Shown here: piece by piece, positions 22,744 through 56,219 of the stretch
Position numbering within the stretch: position 1 is the stretch's first letter
How the letters are laid out: the number at the start of each line of letters is the position of its first letter
NCBI GenBank assembly: GCA_003952965.2
Contig: CM025850.1
Span: forward strand, 15,328,446-15,392,445
Length of the DNA: 64,000 nt
Source of the DNA: Morella rubra
Lineage: Eukaryota > Streptophyta > Magnoliopsida > Fagales > Myricaceae
Direction: 5' to 3'
The notes under the pieces: generated by a model
Databases searched by the model: none
What the model was told of the DNA's origin: nothing
Seen by the model: only the letters and a program-made list of their open reading frames with translations
Made by a program: the position numbers and the translations under genes

Positions 22744-23625
22744 ACCTTTTTATTTGGTCCCTATTATCATCTTCCTGTCGGTGTAACAGCTCTTGAGCAA
22801 GAATACAAATGCATAGTATCAGTTTTGACAAGAAATTTGGCCTAAAAAATCAATAAAAAAAATATATTCAGTTTTAAGAAATAAACAAATTAAACAGCTG
22901 ACTTTAGTGGCCGAAACTAGTGGTCCTCTTCTTCTCTAGTGTGAGTATTAGTCTGAATCTTTCAAAGTCAAGGTCAAGATACCTTGCAAAGTGATGGATC
23001 TGGGTGCCCTCTTGGTTGGGAGGCTGATGTGGGTTTTGGTTGGTGCATGGTAGGAGACCTGAAAACTGGGGACCCGCAATTGGGTTCAGCAGTTCAATCA
23101 AGCAGCTCACCCACTGCCTATTAAAGATATCATATTCCCCAATTATCAAAGACCACCTTATCTGGAAAGCAGATATTATTGTATCCAACCGGACCCCCTA
23201 AGAAAACAAATATATTAGAACACCCATCTTCTAGTCAAAGCCTACACGAACTGAAGTCTGAAAGGCAACCATCTTTGGCAAAATCTGATGTCCACACCAC
23301 TAGAGCTGCACGACTGAGATCACGTCCATCTTCTCCGGTGAGCTTGGAGGTGGTAGCTTTGTTCTCCCGACCACACATTATCATCCTACCTCTCATCGTT
23401 GAGCTAGATAGGCAGTTACAACTTGTCGGACTGTTGAGCCGCCAAGAGAGCGTCACTCAAGTTTTTTATGGAATTCGACATCGTATCCAACAGGTCTGCT
23501 CTAAAAACGTTAACAGGGAGTGACATTGTAAAACTCCAACACAACTCATCTATTCACGAATTATTGGTTGTTTGATTTCCTTTGGGAAGAAACGGGAGGA
23601 CTAGGAACGCCGCTCCCCTCCTAAA
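22744..23625. other. Unassigned intergenic DNA
   Basis: Open frames on both strands around 22904-23523 overlap each other and carry no known domain; the base composition is close to balanced at 23180-23460. I see no splice structure, RNA or mobile element here. Confidence 0.4.
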
Positions 23626-23627
23626 AC

Positions 23628-23846
23628 TATGTTTGTTTTGATCTCAAAACGTTTTCAAAAATTTTCACAATCACTTTTCATCAATTCCAATACCTTTTTA
23701 CAAACTCCAACAACTTTTAACACACTTTTATAAAACTCCAATAATTTTTAATAAATTTTTTACCAATCCCGAAAAAAATCTACACTACCTACCAAAATAC
23801 AAACACAACAAATATTTTTAAAATCAAACCAAACATAACATTTTCT
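23628..23846. mobile_element. MITE-like inverted-repeat element of about 219 bp
   Basis: The left end reads tatgtttgttttgatctcaaaa and the right end is its near complement (ttttaaaatcaaaccaaacata). Between them lies AT-rich sequence of ttttcaaaaattttcac/actccaataatttt type, with no open frame. Sequences of the same texture recur at 61620-61820 and about 41500-41700. Target duplication not established. Confidence 0.5.
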
Positions 23847-24399
23847 CATCCTGCATTTCTATGCTTAAATGGTTATTTGCTTGTTGGGTCAAATGTCAAA
23901 TCTCTTGTCTTACATAGAGACGTGAGAGAGAGCCTAAGATGCACATATCACATCAGCCCCCACGTAGTGGGCCATACATTTATTTTTAAGGGCCACCACT
24001 TGAGGCCTAGCATTTAAAATAATAGTAACATAACTTGAGGTTTGAGTTATATTACAGGTCCACATCTTTGTCCATGAAGTTATGTGAAAGTCTTTCCCAC
24101 GTGGTGTTCTTTCTCCATGTCTATCTCATATCTTCTAGTAACGTGTGAAGTTATTTTTAAAATTTTTAAAATACTAACAAGTGTCCATTACTAACAAATC
24201 ATAATTAATTTCTTTTAGACTATGATAAAGTGTCAAATATGCTTAATTAAGTGGCTTAAGTGAATAAATTGCTTAACTGAAAATGAATTAAGCACTCAAC
24301 TAAGCACTGGATTTTAGTATTTGAGCTAAATTTATAACAGTTGATATTTTACACTTAAAAAATGATTTTCGTTGCTGTTGTTATAACAAAAGAAACATG
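23847..24399. other. Unassigned AT-rich DNA
   Basis: No gene, RNA or repeat is recognised in this stretch. Confidence 0.4.
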
Positions 24400-25620
24400 A
24401 CTCTCACATGCTCACTTTTACCTTTTAAATGATATACGCTGGTGTTAATCTATTGTAGGGCATTTTTGGAAGTCAAAAAGACACCTACAGGCTTTGGGTA
24501 TTGCTAAGCTGAGCTGGAGGAGAAGATTTGCGTAGTGCAAACTTGAACAGAAAACAGTTAGGAAAGAAGCTACGCAAGGGGACCAAGCACGGCAGCAAAA
24601 ATGAGAGATTGGGCATTCTGGAAGGAGGTGAATCTCGGGCACATATTGGGCAGATCTGGAATTATGGAAAGGAGGCAAATCTTCTTCTCTTGTTTAAAAG
24701 CACGCTGGAGGGAGGGCTGAGCGGCAGATTTCATTTTTTCCTCTTTATTTCTTCTTTTCAGCTTTGTTCTCGTTTGGACCTTTGGCTTCGGCTGTAGTTT
24801 TTTCTTCTCTTTTCTTTGTTTTTTTTTTCTCTAATGAATATTTCTGGATTTAATTGGTTCTCTCTAGTTTTAATTTCAAAGATGATAGGCTAGACTTTAA
24901 GCTTGAGATTCAAGGAGTAACCCGTGACTGTTTTGGGTTGGATTTCTTCTTTTCCATGGAGCTTTAATGATTAACTTGTTGGATTGTATTTCATTTTACT
25001 TTTAGAAAGGATTGAAGTTTGTTGTTCTTGCTTTTGATCAGTTGTAGATGTAAAGGCACAATTGATGCTTGAACTAGCAACAAGACTGTGATGGTTTTCT
25101 TTCATTGCTTACATTTGTTATACAATCTATTGAGTATTGTAGATTATATTGAAAATTGTGGGCTGATTGTTGTATTATCCGATCATAATCTTTTGGAATG
25201 AGAAAATGATTGAGAGAAGAGAAAATTAGAGGTAAATCCATTATCAAATCAGTTATGGGAGAAACTTGCATCTCAGGTGTTTGATTCATTGTCATTTAGA
25301 ACGTTTCTTTATTTTTCTGCACTTTACCTTTAGAATATTTTGCATCTGTTTTTTTTAAATGCATTGTTCTTCGTTTCTCTTAATTTCTCTTTCAGTTACG
25401 AACCATAAACCTCAAAAACAAACTTTGATATTTCTTCTCTTCATTTGTAAATAGCTTACATATAATATCTAATACTTGCATTAATTCCATTGTCCCTGTG
25501 AATTCGATCTTGGGATTTACCCTTGTATTACTTTGACAGCTTCTACACTTGGAAGTACCACCAGAAGTTGGTCAGACTATAACCTAAGTGTAAATAGTTT
25601 GCAAAAAATAAAAAAATAAG
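24400..25620 (+). repeat. Ty3/gypsy LTR-like sequence
   Basis: The right part (25490-25570) reads gtccctgtgaattcgatctt, then gggattt, ttgtattactttgacagctt and acacttggaa. This resembles the conserved sequence near the end of the LTR or leader of plant Athila/Tat-type gypsy elements (tccctgtggattcgaccc... tattactt... cacttg). The left part has the pyrimidine-rich, poorly coding texture of those LTRs. No gypsy ORF or second LTR is present, so a solo LTR or fragment is the best reading. Copia copy 2 is inserted at or beside its right edge. Confidence 0.4.
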
Positions 25621-25623
25621 TTG

Positions 25624-25882
25624 TGTTGTAAAACTAAAGAATAATATGATCTAGAAAGCGTAACAAAGAGAGAAATAGTTCTTTAGGAACTACGATGTAT
25701 TCTAAATATTGTTTTGTATACAACTCTCAATACCCATTTATATAGGCATAGGGGAGATACATAGAATTAAAGGAATTTAAACAGAATTAAAAGGGTAAAT
25801 AATGGTGGAAAACTAACGGTTGGGGATAATAAAAAGGTGTAACGGTCATCCATAATAACTCATAATTATAATATTCATAACA
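25624..25882 (-). repeat. 3' LTR of copia copy 2
   Basis: 259 bp, from TGTTGTAAAACTAAAG to ATTCATAACA on the + strand. A minus-strand TATA box (CTATATAAAT) lies at about 25736-25745. The polypurine tract AAGGGGAG (minus strand) lies immediately inside at 25883-25890. Nearly the same sequence forms the LTR of copy 1. Confidence 0.9.
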
Positions 25883-26126
25883 CTCCCCTTGGATGACCAT
25901 ACACAACGAATATGCCTCGTTAAAACCTTGCCAAGGAAAAATCCAAGTGGGAAAAAAACCAATGGCGAAGGAAAAAGAGTACATTATTCGTGTGTACCTT
26001 TGAGTGGTAGAAGATTGCCTCATTAAAACCTTGCAAAGGAAAACCAATGGGACAAAACCTTAGCGAAGGAAAAAGAGTACAATCTATACCAATATAGAAG
26101 ACTCCCCCTCAAAAGGACGATTAGCT

Positions 26127-27690
26127 TCACGATGAAAAATCTTTGAGACGTCGCATTCCAATGTTGTGCACAATCTTCTTGAATGTTGCAGTTGGTAATG
26201 ATTTGGTGAATAAATCTGCCAAATTGTCACTTGAACGTATCTGCTTGACATCAATTTCACCGTTCTTCTTGGAGTTCATGAGTATAAAAGAATTTAGGTG
26301 AAATATGCTTGGTTCTATCACCTTTAATGTAACCCCCTCTGATCTGTGTGATGCAAGCATTTGTCTTCATACAAAATTGTCGGACTGCCTTTAACTGATT
26401 GAAGACCACATTTTTCTTGAATATGCTGAATCACTGATTTCAACCAAACACATTGCTTGCCTCATGAATTGCAATTATTTCAGAGTGATTCGAAGAGGTA
26501 GCAGATATTGTTTGCTTGACGATCTCCATGAAATGGCAGTACCTCCATAGGTAAATAAATATCTAGTTTGCGATCGTCCTTTATGTGGATCAAATAAATA
26601 GCCTGCATCTGCAAAACCAACCAACTGAGCAGTTGATTCTTTTGGATAATATAATCCCATATCAGTGGTGCCTCGGAGATAACGTAATACTTGTTTGACT
26701 CCATTCCAATGTCTCCGAGTTGGTGCAGAACTATATCTAGCAAGCAAATTAACTGCAAATGCTATATCAGGACGAGTGCAATTTGCAAGGTACATTAAGG
26801 CACCAACTGCACTGAGATATGGTACTTCAGGACCAAGAATCTCTTCTTCTTCGTCTTTAGGATGGAATGGATCTTTCTTCACATCTAGTGATGCACAACC
26901 ATTGGAGTACTCAAAGGATGAGCTTTATCCATATAAAAGTGCTTCAAGACTTTTTCAGTATATGTCGATTGATGGACAAAAATTCCACTTGAAAAATGCT
27001 CAAGCTGCAGGCTTGACAAAATTTAGTTTTTCCAAGATCTTTCATTTCAAATTCGTTTTTAAACAATTTACAGTCTTTGTGAGCTCTGCTGGAGTCCCCA
27101 CAAGATTTAAATCATCAACATATACTGCAATTATTACGAATCCGGATTCTGATTTCTTGATAAAAACACACGGGCAAAGTATATTATTCTCATATCCTAC
27201 TTCAGGAGGTATTCACTAAGACGATGATACCACATGCGTCTGGATTGTTTTAACCCATACAGAGATTTTTGCAGCTTGATAGAGTACATGCTTTTGGATG
27301 TAGAATTACATGCTTCAGGCATTTTAAATCCTTTAGAGATTTTCATGTATATATCATGGTCTAATGAACCATATAAGTATGCAGTCACGACATCCATTAA
27401 TCGCATATCTAATCTTTTGTGACTACTAAGCTGATTAAAAATCTGAATGTAATTGAATCCATTACGGGAGAATAAGTCTCTTCATAATCAATCTCAGGTC
27501 TCTGCGAGAAACCTTGTGCAACAAGTCGTGCTTTATATCTCACGACTTCATTTTTCTCATTACGTTTTCGCACAAATACCCACTTATATCCAACAGGCAT
27601 GACATCTTCAGGTGTCTGGACTACAGGTCCAAATACTTCACGTTTGGCTAGAGAGTTTAACTCTGCCTGGATTGCTTCTTTCCACATTGG
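26127..27690 (-). pseudogene. copia copy 2: reverse transcriptase and RNase H
   Basis: Reading leftwards from 27687, the minus strand encodes the start of the copia reverse transcriptase (GYKWVFVRKRNEKNEVVRYK, then ARLVAQGF). It continues through 27406-27197 (KSLYGLKQS) and the catalytic YVDDLNLVGTP at about 27095-27125. The connection domain starts around 26882 (VPYLSAVGALMYLANCTRPD), followed by RNase H (ADAGYLFDPHKGRSQT, ISWRS). The frame is broken by single-base changes, for example between 27190 and 26900 and in RNase H near 26520. Motifs are intact, but one continuous protein is impossible. Confidence 0.85.
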
Positions 27691-29210
27691 CCAATCATTT
27701 CTACGTCGACATTCTTCGACGGATTGTGTTCAATTTCATCATTACTTTTGGTAATGTCAAAAGCAATTTTGAATGAAAATATGTTGTTGACAACAATTTT
27801 GTTTCTATCCAACATTTCTCCTGTACTCACATAATGTATTGAGATCTCATTATTTTCAGGTACCTTTTCCTCTTCAGGAGTTATTTCTTTGGGAGCTGCC
27901 ACTTCTGGACTATCTCTTCAGGAGAGAAATAGGAGATTTTTTCAATTTTATTTCTGTATTGTGGGAATGGTCTCTCTCAGGAGCACCAATTTCTTTCTTT
28001 TGTGTCTTCCGCTTCCAGAAAATTTTATCTTTAGCACCCAGAGGTCTACCACGCCTCAAGCGTGTATTGGATTCATTTGCTACTTGTTGTTCTTCAGGAA
28101 CATTAATCCGTGCAGGGATATTAGCAGCTGGGATGTATGATTTCACAACCCTCTTATTATCTGTAAACACATCTGGTAATTGATTTGCAATATCTTGCAA
28201 ATGAATGATCTTTTGAACTTCAAGTTCACATTGATTGGTTTGAGGATCAAAATGAGATAACATCGAATTATTCCAAGTAATCTCATGTCGTGCTTCAGGC
28301 AACGACTTTTCACCACCCAATGGTGGAAAAATGGTCTCATCAAAATGACAGTCATCAAAACGTGCTTTAAAAATATCACCAGTTAATGGTTCAAGATATC
28401 TAATAATGGATGGAGAATCAAAACCAACATAAATACCAAGTCTACATTGAGACCCATTTTAGTGCGTTGAGTGGGTGAAATTGGAACATAGACAGCAGAA
28501 CCAAAAATTCGAAGATGAGAGATATTCGAAGGTTGACCAAAAGCAAGTTGAAGAGGAGAATATTTATGATAAGCAGTTGGTCTAATCCGTACCAGTGATG
28601 CAGCATGTAAAATAGCATGTCCCAAGCAGAAACTGGTAACTTTGTTCTCATAAGCAAAGGTCGAGCAATTAACTGAAGTCTTTTTATGAAAGATTCAGCT
28701 AAACCATTTTGAGTATGAACATGAGGAACATAATATTCAACATCAATTCCAACAGATACACAATAGTTATTAAAAGCCTGAGATGAAAATTCAGCAGCAT
28801 TATCTAATCGAATGCTCTTAATAGGATGATCAGGAAATTGTGCTCTTAGTCTAATAATTTGAGCAAGAAGTCGAGCAAATGCAACATTTCGAGTAGAAAG
28901 AAGGCAAACATGTGACCATCTAGTAGATGCATCAATTAAAATCATGAAATATCTAAATGGTCCACATGAGGGATGAATTGGTCCACAAATATCTCCCTGA
29001 ATTCTTTGTAAAAATGATGGAGACTCAACAACTACCTTTGAGAGAGATGGTTTAATAATAAATTTTCCTTGAGAACATGAACTACAAGGATAATCACTTG
29101 GTAAAAGAATCTTTTGATTCTTTAAAGGATGTCAATGTGAGTTCTCAATAATTCGACGTATCATTATAGATCCTGGATGTCCAAGTCAATCATGTAAAAC
29201 ATAAATGTCT
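27691..29210 (-). pseudogene. copia copy 2: integrase and linker
   Basis: The open frame 28945-28442 carries the integrase core, with ILIDASTRWSHVCLLSTRNV at its start, IRLDNAAEFSSQAFNNYC and then VHTQNGLAESFIKRL. The aspartate and glutamate residues expected of the D,D,E centre are visible. The upstream part (29200-28950) holds the zinc-binding region and GPIHPSCGPFRYF. Downstream, 28320-27660 is the variable linker that leads into reverse transcriptase. Frameshifts near 28440, 28320 and 27900 interrupt it. Confidence 0.8.
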
Positions 29211-29680
29211 TTGGATCAGAGCACTTCTGGTGCATTACAATATTTGATTCAAACTATTCTTATGGTCGTATAATATAATCCGAAAGAGAAAGCAGACAGT
29301 TTTTCTAGTATGAGCTTTTGGCCCGATACTCTAGATGTAATATAAAGAAATTCTTTACTGCCTTCATTATTAGTTTCAATGTGATAACTATTGAGATGTA
29401 TATCCTTAAAACTGAGTAAATTTCTTCTAGATTTAGAAGAATATAATGCCTCGTCAATACACAAATTTGTTCCTTCAGGGAGCATAATATAGGCTCTTTC
29501 CGGAGCCTTCAATTAGATTTGCAGAACCTGATATGGTGTTGACACATGCAGTAGATAATGTTAAGTATTGAAAATACTTTTTCTCTTTCAAGATTGTATG
29601 CGTTGTTGCGCTGTCTGCCAGACAAAAATCATCCTCGACCATCTTGGAGTGAATCAATGCATTAGATGAATCCATGTTGC
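29211..29680 (-). pseudogene. copia copy 2: protease and pre-integrase region
   Basis: 29675-29475 encodes the retroviral-type aspartic protease start (MVEDDFCLADSATTHTIL; active-site DSAT). 29512-29249 encodes the GAG-pre-integrase segment (YSSKSRRNLLSFKDIHLNSY). The two frames overlap, which marks a frameshift near 29490-29510. This region is the most similar between the two copies. Confidence 0.8.
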
Positions 29681-29925
29681 TTCACACATATAAAATAATA
29701 TATTAATCATCACTAACACATAAGAATATGAAAAGAAAGTTATAACATTTTATTTCATCATGAAGAGAATACATTAATTTATTAACATTTTCCGTAAAAG
29801 CTCTAACATTTTATTTCATCATAAAGAAAATACATTAATTTATGATAACATTTCCATCACCAATCAAATGATCAATTTTTCCAGTAGGATCTTCAAAGAA
29901 ATCCGAAACATCAAGATGAGTAACA

Positions 29926-30863
29926 TCAACTTCCATCAAAACTATCAAGAAAGTTATTATGATCAACAAAATTCGTTTCTTTTCCTTTCCCATTCAGAAA
30001 GGCTTGGTACAGATCAACCAAGTGCTTTGACGTACGACAAGTACGAGACCAATGCCCATTCATCCCACACTGATAGCATTTTTCTTCATAATTCTTTGAC
30101 GGTTTATTCTGCAAACCTTTGCCTTTTTCTTGTTTGGCATTTCCCACTTCTGGTGGTTCAGTGTTGAAGAATTGTTATTCCACTTCTGGTGGTGTTGTTT
30201 TCCCCTTTTATTCTTTCCCCAACCACGACCACGACTGTAGTTCTTTTTCTAAAAAGATGTCTCATTCACTTCAGGGAATGGTTGAGAATTAGTTGGTCGG
30301 GACTGATGATTTTTCATCAAAAGCTCATTATTTTGTTCAGCCACAAGAAGACAAGAAATTAGTTCAGAATATTTCGTGAACTTTCGCTCTTGATATTGTT
30401 GCTACAGGAGCATATTCGAGGCATGAAAAGTAGTGAATGTTTTCTCCAACATGTCTTCTTCAGTGACATTTTCTCCACACAGGATTAACTGTGAAGTGAT
30501 TTTGAACAAAGCAGAATTATACTCACAAACAGATTTAAAATCTTGCAACCTCAGGTGCATCCAATTATATCGAGCTTTTGGGAGGATTATGGACTTCTAG
30601 TGCTTGTATCTCTCCTTTAAATTATTCCATAAAATAAGGAGATCTTTTATTGTAAGATATTTAGATTTCAATTCTTCATGGAGATGATGGCGTAAGAAAA
30701 TCATTGCTTTGGCGCGATCCTGCAGGGATGCATCATTTTCCTCTTGAATAGTATTTCCAAGATTCTTAGCATCAAGATGAATTTCAGCATCAAGGACCCA
30801 TGAGAGATAATTGTTGCCTGAAATATCAAGAGCTACGAATTCAAGTTTTGCAAGATTCGACAT
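29926..30863 (-). pseudogene. copia copy 2: gag
   Basis: Gag begins at an ATG at 30863 (MSNLAKLEFVALDISGNNYL), the usual opening of plant copia gag proteins of the UBN2 type. It continues through a capsid-like part (MIFLRHHLHEELK...LWNNLKERY) to about 30600. The rest is broken by stops, and the nucleic-acid-binding zinc knuckle CYQCGMNGHWSRTC (CX2CX4HX4C) appears at about 30050-30090 in another frame. Copy 1 lacks this gene. Confidence 0.8.
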
Positions 30864-31090
30864 GATCTATAACAAGCAACGGATGAATAAGTTTCTAATC
30901 CAATTACACAAATCAACAAAGAAGAAAATGTCAAATCGAATAAACTTACCACAAGCTTGTGAAAAGGATATAAAAATATGCAACTTCCTTTGACTTCAGG
31001 AATGAACTTTTTGCAATAAGAAAATACACGTTATTCTCTTGTAATTTCAAGTACTTCCTTCACGATCGGTAGAGCTTCGTGTTGATAACG

Positions 31091-31351
31091 TGTTGTAAAA
31101 CTAAAGAACAATACGATCTAGAAAGCGTAACAAAGAGAGAAAGAAAGAAATAGTTCTTTTAGGAACTATGATGTATTCTAAATATTGTTCTCAAGACCCA
31201 TTTATGGATACTATGATTGTATTCTTGTAATATCTCATGTATACCCATTTATTGTATGGGGTCATACATAGAATTTAAAAAAATTTAAACAGAATTAAAA
31301 GGAACAATAATAAGAAAAAGGGGCAACCGACATGCATGGTAACCCGTAACA
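31091..31351 (-). repeat. 5' LTR of copia copy 2
   Basis: Starts TGTTGTAAAACTAAAG and follows the 3' LTR closely for about 120 bases. It then diverges and cannot be aligned cleanly beyond about 31330; the terminal CATAACA is not recognisable. Immediately inside, minus-strand CGTTATCAACACGAAG (31075-31090) is where the primer-binding site should lie, but it does not match the common initiator-Met tRNA site. Confidence 0.7.
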
Positions 31352-31965
31352 ATAAAACTGTTGAACGGATTTCAAAAAGTTGTAAAAAGTACCGAAATAA
31401 CCTTTATTCCAAAAGAGAAAATGAGAACCCAAATCATTACTTTATGACTACAAGAAAAGTCCTACTGTCCATATCTTTAGGGGTAAATGATTAAATATGT
31501 ATAAGTGGAAGAACGATTCACCAAATGATGGGCAGCCCAATTTTCTAAGCATGAGACCGTAACACACCTACAAAGAACATCCCGTAGGGGACCACACCCA
31601 CTCCTCCGGCTAAAGGACAATCCTACCCCGACCAAATCTACACCGATTCACATTATTTACAGCGTGACAAAAACACAGAATCTGAGGCACAAAATAATAA
31701 TAAAATAAAAAATGAAAATTCAGGCGGTTCCGATTCGTCCAATCCAAGTTCCTGGCCCCCGTAAACTTACCTGTGGACCATTTCCCAGTAGACGAATAAA
31801 CGAGTTAACAAAATCAGTCCATTTGTATCGTAAGCGCTGACGCAGGGGACCAGACCACACTCCTCTGCATTTGTACCTGTTGTCCCCGTTAACAAAAAAG
31901 TAAAAATAACGTCGTAATACGTTGCTCTCCGATTCCTCACCGAGCATTTGGTGCGTTGCGAATCC
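31352..31965 (+). promoter_or_regulatory. Probable promoter region of the ABCC gene
   Basis: About 600 bases lie between the copia 5' LTR and the start of the pyrimidine-rich leader near 31970. There is no convincing TATA box at the expected distance. The only AT-rich block is ataataataaaataaaa at about 31695-31711. No open frame of interest is present. The position alone supports a promoter role. The adjacent LTR promoter points away from the gene. Confidence 0.35.
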
Positions 31966-31969
31966 ATTC

Positions 31970-33250
31970 CAATTCCCTCTCCATCACATAGCCTCAGCTC
32001 GAAAGCAAACAGGTCAGCTACCCTCTCTCTGTGTCCGTCTCCGAAACTTTTTATTGGGAATCTTTTCTGGTTCGCTTTTCTAAACCAGACGTGAAGGAGC
32101 TTTTTGATCCTTTTTTTTTTTGTACTTTTAAATCTGTGAAGAAAATCGAGGCCTGTGACGCCGTATAACGCCTGTCTTTCGTTGGTTTATGTCAGAGTTT
32201 GAGCGTAAAACCAACGCTGTGTATTAGGGGTATTCCTTTTGCCCAATATTAATATCAATATCTGTTGTATGAAATTTAGCAATGGTGATAATAAGGTGTA
32301 CTTTAGTTTTGCCTTTAATTAGTTGATCGTTAATTTCTGTTCTGAATATTCCGACTACGTGTTTACTCTGCATCTTTCATAAGCTGTAGTTTTTGTGTTT
32401 TTGTTTGAATTCTGCTTCTCGTTTTATTCATTTTAACGAAAACAAGATTTTGCATTTTTTTATTTATTTCCCCCCAAAGTTTTTGGTCTAATGCTCAGCT
32501 TACTAGAATAAAAGAGCATTTGCGGATTGAATTAGGCTAATTAATTTGGAAAACGGGAAACCAGAAGTTTTTGTTGACTTCTGGAGTGGGACATTAATTT
32601 TCCATTTGTTAACGACTGGAAAAAGGAAATATGTTATTGTCCTGTGTTTTGACATTTTTCAGATCAAGACGCCAATAGAACTTCTTGATAGTTTTATCTC
32701 CTTTGATTCGAGTTCAGATATTCAACATTTAGATTCATGTTTGTTTTGATGAATTTACAGAAACTTTCTTAAGGGTCTTACATTTTTGTCGGTTAAGACT
32801 GAGAACTTGTTGAGAAAGCTAAGGAGACCTAACAATCAAAGCCCATGTCAATTGTTCTAAGTAGTACTACGTTTGTACTTGCCTCAATTGAGTCGAAAGT
32901 TTTTCTTTTATTCAAATCTATTTCCTTTTTTCTTTTGGATTTACTGGGTGGGTTCTTTGTCTGCTATTCTCTGAATATGGTTTAGGCTCAGTTGAGTCTA
33001 AAGTGTTCTATTTTTCATATCGTTTTCCTTCTCTTCTTTTGTGTTTATGGGATGGGTTCCTTGATTGCTATTCTCCCCTTTGAGCCTTTGAGGTTGACTG
33101 TGTTTTAATCTTATTACAGGAGTAACTTGGTATAGGAACTGTGAGGAATCAAACTCATATCAATTGTGAAAGGCAACTCCATCAGTAGAAGCAGATTATT
33201 GTAAATTATGTACTTTTAAGTGTAGAACCTTTTCCGGTGGAGGAGTGATA
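31970..33250 (+). other. Probable 5' leader of the ABCC gene, with one intron
   Basis: A CT-rich block around 31970-32040 is followed by a possible donor (aacag|gtcagc at 32012/32013). A good acceptor (ttttaatcttattacag) ends at 33119. This gives a leader intron of about 1.1 kb and a second leader exon 33120-33250 joined directly to the start codon. In that exon an ATG at 33208 opens a tiny ORF (Met-Tyr-Phe-stop, 33208-33219). Leader introns are common in plant transporter genes. The first exon start is inferred, not seen. Confidence 0.4.
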
Positions 33251-55459
<22,209 letters not shown>

Positions 55460-56036
55460 GCACTATGTTTGGTTTACTTAACTGGCTTCACAGCCGTGAC
55501 TACGCCTATGCATTTGTACCCGGTACTGACTGCAGTCACTACCTATTTTTGTGATGTATTTCTGATATTTGTCCTAAAGCTCAAGGCAGCAATGGAGAGA
55601 AGTGTGGTGCATTGTGAGGCACACTACCTCAGGCTTTGTACGTGAAACTTGCAGGGAAGCTTGTTCAGAATGAGCCACTGATGAGTCTTGAACAGTTCTG
55701 CTGGTAACTTAGAAGATACCACAAATAACTGCCACGATTGTTTGGGTGGAAGGATTCAGCTTTTCCTTGTCCTGTTGAGAAGTAATCCAACATCAGGTTA
55801 TGGCATGCAGGATTGTTTATTTTAATCTCGAATTACAATTTATTGCATCCAATGGCAGATAAGATTTTCCCGGATTGTTTATTTTCGTCTTTTTCCCAAA
55901 GTTTTGGTATTGATTTAGTATGTCAGATCCCTGCTTTCAATGTTTCAGGCCTTCCGCCTAAGAAAGAAAATTTTCAGGCCTTCCCACTTAAAAATTTTAA
56001 TCATATGTTTGGAGTAATCGAATTTGAGTCACCGTT
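55460..56036 (+). other. Probable 3' untranslated region and flank of the ABCC gene
   Basis: No gene is present between the ABCC stop codon and the LINE. The first 300-400 bases are balanced in composition and probably form the 3' UTR. I found no canonical AATAAA on the + strand here, which is common in plants, so the cleavage site cannot be placed. Confidence 0.4.
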
Positions 56037-56219
56037 CTTTTTTTTTTTTTGTTAAACCACGAATATTATATATGAAGCAAACAGGATTACAACGAGAAAG
56101 CAACTAAATAGACTAGCAAAATCGAAAAGAAATAGCTATGGTGGTTTAACACCATTGAACTTCCATAAGCCTCTATTAAGAATAAAAGGAGCCGGAACAT
56201 CTCTTGAAAAGGAGTGGGC

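Larger units (their letters stand above)
25624..31351 (-). mobile_element. Ty1/copia retrotransposon, copy 2, nearly full-length but decayed
   Basis: Minus-strand element of about 5.7 kb with both LTRs (3' LTR 25624-25882; 5' LTR 31091 to about 31351). Between them lie gag, protease, integrase, reverse transcriptase and RNase H in copia order. The LTRs differ by many substitutions and an indel-rich middle, so the insertion is old. Frames are broken at several points, yet key motifs survive: the CCHC knuckle, DSAT, the integrase core and YVDD. No 5-bp target duplication was found; the 5' LTR outer end is ambiguous. It ends about 0.6 kb upstream of the presumed ABCC transcription start. Confidence 0.9.

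Noticed and set aside
25604..31360. Target-site duplication for copia copy 2
   Set aside because: The five bases left of 25624 (agttg) do not recur at the ambiguous right end near 31351; too uncertain to annotate.
31447..31459. gactacaagaaaa, 12 of 13 match to a CACTA transposon end
   Set aside because: The first base, which is invariant in CACTA elements, is wrong, and no partner end, subterminal repeat or target duplication is visible.
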